Both the position numbers and the translations under genes were made by a program. From an uncultured Bacteroidales bacterium (lineage in GTDB: Bacteria; Bacteroidota; Bacteroidia; Bacteroidales; Tenuifilaceae), in the NCBI GenBank assembly GCA_937915475.1, contig CALGIR010000097.1:1-32402 (forward strand): a stretch of DNA of 32,402 bases. Direction: 5' to 3'. The first letter of the stretch is position 1. The number at the start of each line of letters is the position of its first letter. Below the pieces are notes generated by a model, which had not been told where the DNA came from, ran no database searches, and worked only from the letters and a program-made list of their open reading frames with translations. This document shows, piece after piece, positions 24,827 to 32,402 of this stretch.

Positions 24827-24902
24827 AGCTTTTTCTGTTTTTTTATTATACTATCGAAATCAACAACCCTGCCATTTGATGTTGAGGCTGTTTTAAAAAG
24901 TG

Positions 24903-27380
24903 TTAAAAGGTTTGTCCTATTGTAAAGTGAATCTGTCCTCTATGTGCTTCAGGGTCATGTGGTATTCTATCAAAACCATACCCCCAGTCAATACCAAGCA
25001 TCCCAATCATAGGTAAGAATAGTCTTGCACCCACACCCGCAGAGCGATGCACGTTGAATGGGTTTAGGGTTCTAAATTCGTACCATGCGTTACCCGCCTC
25101 GAGGAATGTGAGTAAATATATGGCAGCTTGCGGCTGCAATGTGATGGGATACCTCATTTCAACAGTATATTTTGTATAAATGTTTGCCACCCGAACTTTA
25201 GATGCTGTTTGTTGTGGTGTTAGCGATCCATTGCCATAGCCCCTAAGGCCAATAGTTTCCTTTCCGTAAAGGTTGTAACCCGACATTCCATCGCCCCCTA
25301 GATCGAAGCCCTCAAATGGCGAGTAACTAATATCCTGATTGTAATACCCAAGGTATCCAAACTGTGCACTGGTAAAAAGAACCAGATCGCCTAGAAGTGA
25401 TTGGTACCATTGTGCTTTTCCTGTCCATTTATGGTATTCAATCCACTTGTACTTTTCTGTAGGTTCAGTCACTTTAGAATAATCTTTACCGCTAATTAGC
25501 GAGTATGGTGGAGTTAGTTGTAGCGCTATGCTGAAGTTCGAACCATTTCTTGGGTAAAGTGGTTGGCTTATTGAGTTGCGCGATAAAACAGCCTTGTAAC
25601 TAAAGTTATTAGATTTTCCATCGGTAAAGATAAAACGGTCGACCCAGTTTTTTAGGTTATAATTTTGATAACTAATCTCGTTGTAGAATGTAAACCAGTC
25701 ATCGGGCCATTTTAATCTAGTCCCAATTCCAATTGATCCTCCTGCTACTTTCATTGAGTAATCGGCACTTTCGTAGAAGGAGGTTCCTCGAGGATTCTGA
25801 ATGGTATAGATAACCGATAGTGAAAAATTAGTAGGCTTATTACCTCCTAACCAAGGTTCAATAAATGAGAGGCTAAATGCCTTATAAAAACTTCCGTTGC
25901 TTTGCGCTCTAAGGGCAAGCGTTTGGCTATCGCCAGAAGGAATTGGTCTCCATGCTTTTTTATTGAACATCCTGCCAATGGAGAAGTTTGAGAAGCGGAT
26001 ACCTACTGTTCCTACAAACATTCTTGCCCCCCAACCCCCTGAGATCTCTAATTGGTCATTGGCTTTTTCTTCAACTATATATGTAAGGTCTACTGTACCG
26101 TCAGTTGGATTGGGAATTGGCGTAACGACCAACTTTTCGGGGTCAAAGTGGCCAAGGTTAGCTAGTTCTCTAACTGATCGGGTGATTTTGGTTTTACTAA
26201 AGAGCTCGCCTGGCTTCGAAAAGAGTTCTCGTCTGATAACGTGTTCATGTGTTTTTGTGTTGCCCAGAATATTAACCCTGTTTATTGTGGCCTGACCTCC
26301 TTCGTAAATCCTCATTTCTAGATCGATGGAATCATTCTCAACTCTAACCTCAACGGGCGTAAGGTTGAAAAACAGGTATCCATCGTCCATATATGTTGTT
26401 CCTATAGAGTTATCGTCAATAAAGAGCCTTTCGTCAAGTAATTCTTTATCATAAACATCACCCTTTTTAATCCCAAGGATGAGATCGAGCGACTCGTCGG
26501 ATAATTTAGAGTTGCCTACCCATGAAACATTGCGGTAATAATATTTTGGTCCTTCTTCAACAGTAATTTCAATACCTATGCGTTTTTCATTAATTGTGTA
26601 TATGGAATCACCGAGAACTTGTGCATCTCTAAAACCGTTTTTGTTGTAGTAGTCTATAAGGGTTATCATGTCCTCATCGTAATCCTTTTCTATAAATTTC
26701 GATGCCTTAAAGAAATTAATGTCCCTACGCTTGGTTTTCTTCATTGCCTTACGTAGTTTTCTATCGCTAACCTCCTTATTCCCTTTAAAGTTAATGTCGC
26801 TGATACGAATTTTGGGGCCTTTATCAATAGCGAATTCCAACCTAACCCCATTGCCCATAACGGTATCGTTTTGCTGAAGGATATTGATGGATGTATTGAG
26901 GTATGCCTTAGCTCTATAATGGTTTTTTATTAGCCTTTTGGAGTTATCTAGCACGTTGTCAGTAGCTTGTCCGCCAACCCGGAGTTTAATAAGTTCCCTT
27001 AGATCTTTCTCTTCCCCCTTTTTTATTCCACTAAACTCAATTGCACTAATTCTTGGTAATTCTTGTAGAAAAATATCGAGGTAGATATCGTTACCCTCAA
27101 TTTTTGTAGCCCAAACTTGTATGTCAGAAAAAAGCCCCTGATCCCATAGTTTATTAATGGCATTGCTAATTGTTTCGCCAGGTATGCTGATTTTGTCACC
27201 TAAATATAGACCGCTAATACTGGTTATTACATTAGTATCTAAAAACTTAATCCCCGAAACAGTTATTTCTTTGAGCGTGTATTCCTCAGGGTTGTTGTAG
27301 CTAAATGGTGAAGTTTGGCTAGTACCAGCAAGCGAAAGAAATAGTATTGCTAAAGTAATGAGGAGGGATTTTTGGATCAT
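24903..27380 (-). CDS. bamA: Outer-membrane protein assembly factor BamA (mirror copy)
   Basis: Identical to 5023-7500: signal peptide, POTRA domains, Omp85 barrel, C-terminal Phe. The start is taken at 27380 (an in-frame ATG also exists at 27407). Confidence 0.95.
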   Translation of the reverse strand: MIQKSLLITLAILFLSLAGTSQTSPFSYNNPEEYTLKEITVSGIKFLDTNVITSISGLYLGDKISIPGETISNAINKLWDQGLFSDIQVWATKIEGNDIYLDIFLQELPRISAIEFSGIKKGEEKDLRELIKLRVGGQATDNVLDNSKRLIKNHYRAKAYLNTSINILQQNDTVMGNGVRLEFAIDKGPKIRISDINFKGNKEVSDRKLRKAMKKTKRRDINFFKASKFIEKDYDEDMITLIDYYNKNGFRDAQVLGDSIYTINEKRIGIEITVEEGPKYYYRNVSWVGNSKLSDESLDLILGIKKGDVYDKELLDERLFIDDNSIGTTYMDDGYLFFNLTPVEVRVENDSIDLEMRIYEGGQATINRVNILGNTKTHEHVIRRELFSKPGELFSKTKITRSVRELANLGHFDPEKLVVTPIPNPTDGTVDLTYIVEEKANDQLEISGGWGARMFVGTVGIRFSNFSIGRMFNKKAWRPIPSGDSQTLALRAQSNGSFYKAFSLSFIEPWLGGNKPTNFSLSVIYTIQNPRGTSFYESADYSMKVAGGSIGIGTRLKWPDDWFTFYNEISYQNYNLKNWVDRFIFTDGKSNNFSYKAVLSRNSISQPLYPRNGSNFSIALQLTPPYSLISGKDYSKVTEPTEKYKWIEYHKWTGKAQWYQSLLGDLVLFTSAQFGYLGYYNQDISYSPFEGFDLGGDGMSGYNLYGKETIGLRGYGNGSLTPQQTASKVRVANIYTKYTVEMRYPITLQPQAAIYLLTFLEAGNAWYEFRTLNPFNVHRSAGVGARLFLPMIGMLGIDWGYGFDRIPHDPEAHRGQIHFTIGQTF

Positions 27381-27481
27381 TTTAAATCTAATAGAGTGAA
27401 TTTGCATTGGGATAAACGGTGTAATATGACCATTATTATTCTAAGTGAAATAGCTTTTTTTGCTGCACTTCAAAGTTGGGC

Positions 27482-27512
27482 AAATTTAATCAAGTGCATT
27501 ATGCGAAGCAAG
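27482..27512 (-). promoter_or_regulatory. Candidate promoter for bamA (mirror copy)
   Basis: Minus-strand TTG and TAAATTTGC with a 20-nt spacer, complement of 4892-4922. Confidence 0.45.
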
Positions 27513-27569
27513 CTAAAATATACAAAAAAAAGACAATCAAGTCTAAAAAGATGCAATGTTTGCCAAAAA

Positions 27570-28304
27570 CTAACCTAGTTGTTCACTTGTTTTGCCAAAT
27601 CTTCTTTCTCTCCCCTGGAAATCAATAATTGCACCAAAGAATTCTTCTTTGCTAAAATCAGGCCAAAGAGCTTTTGTGAAATAGAGTTCCGCATAGGCTA
27701 GCTGCCACAGCAAGAAGTTACTAAGTCTATATTCTCCGCTCGTTCTGATTAGGAGTTCAGGGTCGGGTAGGTTGTGCGTGGATAGATACTTGGAGAATTT
27801 AGCCTCTGTAAGTGTCTCAATATCGAGTAAAGGGTTGTTCTTGATAAGTTTTTTTACTGCCTCAAGAATTTCCCAACGTCCGCTATAGCTTAGTGCAATG
27901 GTTAGGGTCATTTTGCTGCAACTCTTTGTTGCATTAAGGGCAGCGCTTATCTTTTTTTGCACGCTAATGGGCAGTTGACCAGTATCGCCAATGATATTTA
28001 GCTTAATTTTATTTTTTACAAGGTTGTCAAGTTCGTCATTAATGGATGTAATTAAAAGGGCCATGAGAGCCTCAACCTCCATTTTGGGCCTTTTCCAGTT
28101 CTCAGTGCTAAAGGCATAAAGGGTTAAGTATTCAATACCAATTTCAGCAGCGGCCTCAATGGTTGTTCTTACCGCATTGGTGCCACTTTGGTGCCCAAAA
28201 ATACGTGGTTTCCCTTTCTGCATAGCCCACCGGCCATTGCCATCCATTATTATGGCTACATGCTTTGGCAGCCTCTCCCTGTTTATGCTGTTAATTAACG
28301 ACAT
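27570..28304 (-). CDS. uppS: Isoprenyl transferase (undecaprenyl-diphosphate synthase) (mirror copy)
   Basis: Identical to 4099-4833, with MDGNGRWA, YAFSTENWKRP and RTSGEYRLSNFLLWQ motifs. An alternative start lies at 28334. Confidence 0.95.
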   Translation of the reverse strand: MSLINSINRERLPKHVAIIMDGNGRWAMQKGKPRIFGHQSGTNAVRTTIEAAAEIGIEYLTLYAFSTENWKRPKMEVEALMALLITSINDELDNLVKNKIKLNIIGDTGQLPISVQKKISAALNATKSCSKMTLTIALSYSGRWEILEAVKKLIKNNPLLDIETLTEAKFSKYLSTHNLPDPELLIRTSGEYRLSNFLLWQLAYAELYFTKALWPDFSKEEFFGAIIDFQGRERRFGKTSEQLG

Positions 28305-28315
28305 AAGATTGGTGG

Positions 28316-28957
28316 TTATTCGTAAGCGGGGCATAAAGCCCCTTTATTAACAAGCCGGAAAGATACTAAGAATCCTGCATATGCAAACCAATCGTTATTG
28401 TGAATTATAGATCTTGGCTTAATAGTTACATTGGAATACCCATCAATGTTATCGTTAAATGTTTTATGAAGCCTCCATTCTAAACCAATTGTCCACCGGT
28501 TAACTGGCGAATATTTTACGCCAATGCCCATTGGAATATGTGGGATAAAATCCTTTGAAATAATAGCTGCACCAATGCCTGTAAGAACATAAGGAGAGAA
28601 CTTGCGGTATCGTGATATTTCTGAATTGAAAGGGAGGAAGCCAATTTCTATCATAGCTTCAACCTCAAGAATTGACTTACTGAATGCTGGAGTTTCTCCT
28701 GGGAGGTAAAAGTTTTCTCGATTATGGTTTCCTTTCACAAAACCATATAGACCAGAGAGCCTAATGGAGTAAAAATCGGATAAGTTTCTGCGAAAGAGTA
28801 CTCCCCCAGCAGGGCTTGGCTGATAAAAATGCGTATTAGGGTTATAGTCACCCATGTAGTATGAAGTTCCTAAAGAAAAACCAATTTCGTTCCGTTCCTG
28901 AGCTTGAATGTTAAAAACAAGCGAAGCCAAGAGTAAGGTGCAAACAATATTCCTCAT
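28316..28957 (-). CDS. DUF6089-type outer-membrane beta-barrel protein (mirror copy)
   Basis: Identical to 3446-4087: signal peptide and SYYMGDYNP barrel motif. Confidence 0.7.
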   Translation of the reverse strand: MRNIVCTLLLASLVFNIQAQERNEIGFSLGTSYYMGDYNPNTHFYQPSPAGGVLFRRNLSDFYSIRLSGLYGFVKGNHNRENFYLPGETPAFSKSILEVEAMIEIGFLPFNSEISRYRKFSPYVLTGIGAAIISKDFIPHIPMGIGVKYSPVNRWTIGLEWRLHKTFNDNIDGYSNVTIKPRSIIHNNDWFAYAGFLVSFRLVNKGALCPAYE

Positions 28958-28972
28958 TAAAAAAATGTTGAT

Positions 28973-29740
28973 TTAGAATAACTTTCTGCGCGGTATGCCG
29001 ACATTACGCCTTTTGGTTTTTTGGATTTTGTAGTTAATCTTTATGTTAAGCGAGTAGAATATATCGTTAAACTTTGAGTATTGCGAATCGTAACCATCAA
29101 GCAAATTAGTTGTGGTAAGATGAAGTAGGAGTTCTGACCCTATTGATATTTGGGGCATAATTGCATACTTGAAGCCAATGCCTAAAGGTAATGCAATTGC
29201 GAACGACTTGCTTTCGTCAAAGTTGGGGGATACTGCCAAACTTTCTTGGGGGGTTACATTGAACAGCAGGGCACCAGCATTTACAGTAACATAAAGACTA
29301 AAGGGTTGTCGGTAATGCCTAAGCCCACCCCTCACTTGCATAATGGAGTAATGATAGTTCTCGTTGCTTTCGGGAATTATGTAGTACTCGGCTCCAATAG
29401 TAAATTCGTTTATTAAGGTTTTGAATGCGAAGTTTCTATTATCGTTTCTTGAATTTAGATCCGATTGGCTCAATGTCCCTAAGGAATAGGATACCCTTAG
29501 GTTGAGTGGTTTCATTATTTGATAGCGAGCACCCAAGGTAAAACCAGGCCTAATTTTAGAGAAATTAATATCCTTAATTCCTAAAAGTGACGATTCGGAT
29601 GCGGTACCACCAATATCGCCAAAGTAATGTAAGCCTGAAATGCCACCGTAAAACTCAAGGGGAGCGGTTTTCCAGGATTGGGAAAGACCTAATCCTGACA
29701 GCATTACACCTGCTATAAATATTAATATTCCTTTCTTCAT
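28973..29740 (-). CDS. Predicted outer-membrane beta-barrel protein (mirror copy)
   Basis: Identical to 2663-3430: signal peptide, barrel-type strands, basic C-terminus ending in Phe. Confidence 0.65.
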   Translation of the reverse strand: MKKGILIFIAGVMLSGLGLSQSWKTAPLEFYGGISGLHYFGDIGGTASESSLLGIKDINFSKIRPGFTLGARYQIMKPLNLRVSYSLGTLSQSDLNSRNDNRNFAFKTLINEFTIGAEYYIIPESNENYHYSIMQVRGGLRHYRQPFSLYVTVNAGALLFNVTPQESLAVSPNFDESKSFAIALPLGIGFKYAIMPQISIGSELLLHLTTTNLLDGYDSQYSKFNDIFYSLNIKINYKIQKTKRRNVGIPRRKLF

Positions 29741-29759
29741 TAACTAACCATTTGTAGAA

Positions 29760-29792
29760 CAAATATATGTATAAAATAAATGAAAATACAAA
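29760..29792 (-). promoter_or_regulatory. Candidate promoter (TTTG / TATATTTG) (mirror copy)
   Basis: Complement of 2611-2643, upstream of the barrel gene. Confidence 0.5.
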
Positions 29793-29868
29793 ACTAAAAT
29801 GATATAATGCTTACCAATACAATGCTGTTGTATAAAAGCAAGCAAAATGCAAAGAGATACCTAAGGTT

Positions 29869-30750
29869 CTAATGGTTCCTGCTATCGGCTCCCCACATTA
29901 GCTTATTTCGCAATGTTTCATAAAAACTTTTTCCCTTAAGCCTAACCACTCCAACATAAAAAGGTGCCTTACCTATGGAAATCTTCACGTTACTTCGTAC
30001 TTTCATTGAACGCGAATCTAGCGACATTAGTATTTCTTCATCTCGAGATGACAACTCAAGAGTAAGGGTCGATTCATCGGGTATAACTAATGGTCTTACA
30101 GTCAGGTGATGTGGTGCTATGGGTGATATTATAAATGAGTTTGAATTTGGGCTAACAATAGGACCCCCAACGCTTAGCGAATAAGCAGTAGAACCAGTTG
30201 GGGTTGAAACGATTAGCCCATCAGCCCAATAGGTAGAAAGAAATTCATTATCAATATAAGCGTTTATGGTAATCATTGCTGTCCCCAATTTTTGTACGGT
30301 TATATCGTTTAGCGCAAAAGGGGAAGAACTAAACGGGTTGTTCTCCATGGTAAGCATGAGTGCGGAACGGTCTTCAACGGTAAAATCGTTGTTGTAGAGT
30401 TGTTCTATGGCGGAGGGGATATCATCGGATTGGATGTGAGCAAGAAAACCTAATCTGCCAAAGTTAATACCCACAACTGGAATCCTTGAATCTTCTACGT
30501 ATGATACAGATTCGAGGAACGTGCCATCGCCGCCAATGCTTAGCATAAAATTAGCTAGGGGCTTAACCTCGGCTGGCGATTGGAACACCCCTTTAACTGA
30601 AGGTTTGTATCCGAGTGCATTCTCAAGAATTTTGTAGAATGGGGCAAAAACGATGATCTGGGTATCTCTTTTGCTGAACTCCTCTAGCAACAGCTTAATA
30701 CTTTTAACGTGATTTTTTTCAATCCTGTTACCATATATTGCTATAACCAT
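29869..30750 (-). CDS. nadK: NAD kinase (mirror copy)
   Basis: Identical to 1653-2534, with GGDGT at 73-77 and TPTGSTAYSLSVGG at 183-196. Confidence 0.95.
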   Translation of the reverse strand: MVIAIYGNRIEKNHVKSIKLLLEEFSKRDTQIIVFAPFYKILENALGYKPSVKGVFQSPAEVKPLANFMLSIGGDGTFLESVSYVEDSRIPVVGINFGRLGFLAHIQSDDIPSAIEQLYNNDFTVEDRSALMLTMENNPFSSSPFALNDITVQKLGTAMITINAYIDNEFLSTYWADGLIVSTPTGSTAYSLSVGGPIVSPNSNSFIISPIAPHHLTVRPLVIPDESTLTLELSSRDEEILMSLDSRSMKVRSNVKISIGKAPFYVGVVRLKGKSFYETLRNKLMWGADSRNH

Positions 30751-30762
30751 ATTTAGTTGCTT

Positions 30763-32184
30763 TTATAGGTTTAGAAATGGGGTCCCAAAATGGATGAAAA
30801 ACCCCTTTTCGCCCAAAAGATTAATGGAGTATTCCACTCTGAATACAGTGTCGTAATAGGTGTAAAGATATAATCCCATGCCATATCCATAAAGAAATTT
30901 TCCTTCAAAATCATCTGTTAATGTCCTTTGACCTGGTTTAACAAAACCTGTATCAGCAAAAATACTCCAAAATAATGAAACATGAGTTTTACTAAATTTT
31001 CCTTCAGGCAGAAATGCAAGGTTAATAACTTTTGCTTTAATTAATTGGTATTTAAGCGAGTTCTTGTTTAGGACAAAATTTTGACCATTGGTAGTGTAGT
31101 ATTCCATCCCTCTGATATAATTTCTGTAACCAATGGCTTCATTGATGTAGTAGGGTAAATTATTTTCAGAGTTAAGCTGAACCGTGATATCGCTGCCCGT
31201 ATAAAGGCGTTCTGTAATTTTTGCGTAGTAACCGGACCAAAGTTTTACGTTCCAGTTGGCAATACTTTCACTATTAAAAATTCCCTGACGGGCAATTTCA
31301 GCCTTGCCGAAATAACCTTCCAAAGGGAAAATCTTCGAATCTCTTTTGTCGTAAAGTGTTTCGTATTTTATCTGGCTATATAAGAATTTATTTGACGAGT
31401 TACCAAAGTAGTTAGGGTTTAGCTTGGCAATTGTATCTAATACGCTTGTATTAACCCATCCAATGGTCACAGATTGATACCAGTTGTGTTTTGGCCTGTA
31501 TGTGTATGATATTGAGGTATTAAAATTTCTTTTGGCATCAGCACTACTAGCTGAGTAGTAAATCGGCTTGTTACTAACGCTTTGAAAGGGTACTTCATAG
31601 TTTGTTTGGTAGGATACAAGGCCCGAAATTCCATGTTTTTTCTGTTTGTCGAGATTGGGGGAGAAGTACTGTAACTTGATTTCTTTTCTATAGCCCCATA
31701 TAAGTCTAAGTTTTACCTGTTCGCGTAAACCCCTAAAGTTATCAATTGTGAAACTAACCCCATAGTTTATTCTCGACAGATCCCCATCCTTGAAAAATGC
31801 GCTAAGATTACGGTGTGAATGTTCAAATATTGGGAAGGGCCAAAAGTACCATCGTTCTTCTACTACAACCTCAACCTGAAGATTACCGTTGCTTTTGTAG
31901 TTATGATTTATGTAAACGAAGTTAAAGAGTAGGGTGTTGTTTAGGTTTTGAATGCTTTGGGTTATGTTGTCGTTAAGTTCTGCTACACTTATTGTATCCT
32001 CTAACCTAAAAGTGAGTTCGCGGAGGATAATTTTATCATTCGTTTTTTTATTTCCTTTTATGGATATCTCCTCAATCATTAGAAGTCTCTTTTCATCCTT
32101 TGTGGCAAACGCGCTGGTGGCATTAAATAAATAGATTGCCGTAAAACAGATTTGGAAAAAAAAATTTAATGCCCAATGATTCAT
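30763..32184 (-). CDS. Omp85 family outer-membrane protein with a single POTRA domain (mirror copy)
   Basis: Identical to 219-1640: signal peptide, one POTRA, barrel. Confidence 0.75.
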   Translation of the reverse strand: MNHWALNFFFQICFTAIYLFNATSAFATKDEKRLLMIEEISIKGNKKTNDKIILRELTFRLEDTISVAELNDNITQSIQNLNNTLLFNFVYINHNYKSNGNLQVEVVVEERWYFWPFPIFEHSHRNLSAFFKDGDLSRINYGVSFTIDNFRGLREQVKLRLIWGYRKEIKLQYFSPNLDKQKKHGISGLVSYQTNYEVPFQSVSNKPIYYSASSADAKRNFNTSISYTYRPKHNWYQSVTIGWVNTSVLDTIAKLNPNYFGNSSNKFLYSQIKYETLYDKRDSKIFPLEGYFGKAEIARQGIFNSESIANWNVKLWSGYYAKITERLYTGSDITVQLNSENNLPYYINEAIGYRNYIRGMEYYTTNGQNFVLNKNSLKYQLIKAKVINLAFLPEGKFSKTHVSLFWSIFADTGFVKPGQRTLTDDFEGKFLYGYGMGLYLYTYYDTVFRVEYSINLLGEKGFFIHFGTPFLNL

Positions 32185-32192
32185 CCAGCGAA

Positions 32193-32402
32193 CTATGTAT
32201 TAAGGTATTTCATCAGAAGATTATACCTGTCTTCAAGAAGATCTTCTTCGTCATCGTGTTTCATGAACGAACCCAGCACGGTATAGTCATAACGGTTAAA
32301 TGTTTGAATAATAGATGTAACATCAGTAACATTTAGTTTGAGCGTTAGCTCAATTTGGGTGGAGTTAGGGTGTGAGGTTATAAAACAGCCAAGTATTTTG
32401 GC
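32193..32402 (-). CDS. CBS-domain protein, C-terminal fragment (mirror copy, 5' end outside window)
   Basis: Identical to the 69-residue fragment at 1-210. It stops at exactly the same base as its twin at the other window end, as expected if the entire contig is palindromic. Confidence 0.6.
   Translation of the reverse strand, partial: AKILGCFITSHPNSTQIELTLKLNVTDVTSIIQTFNRYDYTVLGSFMKHDDEEDLLEDRYNLLMKYLNT

Larger units (their letters stand above)
1..32402. repeat. Perfect inverted repeat spanning the whole window (two 16,201-bp arms, no spacer)
   Basis: The right arm is the exact reverse complement of the left. The first 21 bases equal the reverse complement of the last 21, all coding regions pair at 32403-x with identical translations, and the centre reads through without a loop between 16201 and 16202. 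Natural palindromes of this size without a spacer are highly unstable in bacteria. Both arms carry single-copy essential genes. A fold-back sequencing or assembly artefact is therefore more likely than a genuine inverted duplication, but the sequence alone cannot exclude a very recent one. Confidence 0.97.

Noticed and set aside
1..32402. Linear replicon with closed hairpin telomeres giving an inverted dimer
   Set aside because: The arm carries chromosomal housekeeping genes and a gene cut off at its end, with no replication or telomere-resolvase gene; a 16-kb replicon is implausible.

Overview
The window is a perfect inverted duplication. Bases 1-16201 recur as the exact reverse complement in 16202-32402, and every feature at position x on one strand has an identical twin at 32403-x on the other. 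The two window ends are also exact complements, so the whole sequence is self-complementary. Single-copy housekeeping genes (nadK, uppS, bamA, murI) cannot plausibly exist as two 100% identical, head-to-head copies ending at exactly symmetrical points. The most economical reading is a fold-back (palindromic) contig from library preparation or assembly. The real biology is then the 16.2-kb left arm. The right arm is annotated below for completeness with short mirror entries.

The organism is a member of the Bacteroidota, most likely Bacteroidales-like. Evidence: the gene order CBS protein, nadK, DUF6089-type barrel, uppS, bamA, two skp/ompH genes, murI; promoters of the TTG...TAnnTTTG type; A-rich translation starts without Shine-Dalgarno sequences; and many lipoproteins.

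Left arm, 1-9561: an envelope-biogenesis block on the + strand. It holds the C-terminal end of a CBS-domain protein, a small Omp85/POTRA outer-membrane protein, NAD kinase, two predicted outer-membrane beta-barrel proteins, undecaprenyl-diphosphate synthase, BamA, two Skp-like chaperones, a terminator, and glutamate racemase. These genes link outer-membrane protein folding with peptidoglycan precursor supply. At 9611-10663, on the - strand, lies a class I methyltransferase with an NPPW motif.

Left arm, 10664-16201: an accessory region with two tandem copies of a four-part cassette. Each copy has (a) a ~400-nt non-coding leader with an upstream dyad, a poly-G tract, a TAnnTTTG box and a folded 5' RNA; (b) a short secreted Cys-containing peptide; (c) a strong intergenic hairpin; and (d) two overlapping lipoprotein genes, a TolB/BF3164-like 6-bladed propeller and a thioredoxin-fold protein with a CxxC. 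The leaders match at about 86% by eye, while the propellers are only about 30% identical and the peptides hardly align. A third cassette's upstream region begins before the window centre and is cut off exactly at the palindrome centre, inside an 8-bp palindrome (AAGTACTT). The conserved-leader/divergent-cargo cassette array is the candidate undescribed system here; I do not recognise the leader RNA as any named family.

No tRNA, rRNA, CRISPR array, transposase or integrase was seen.
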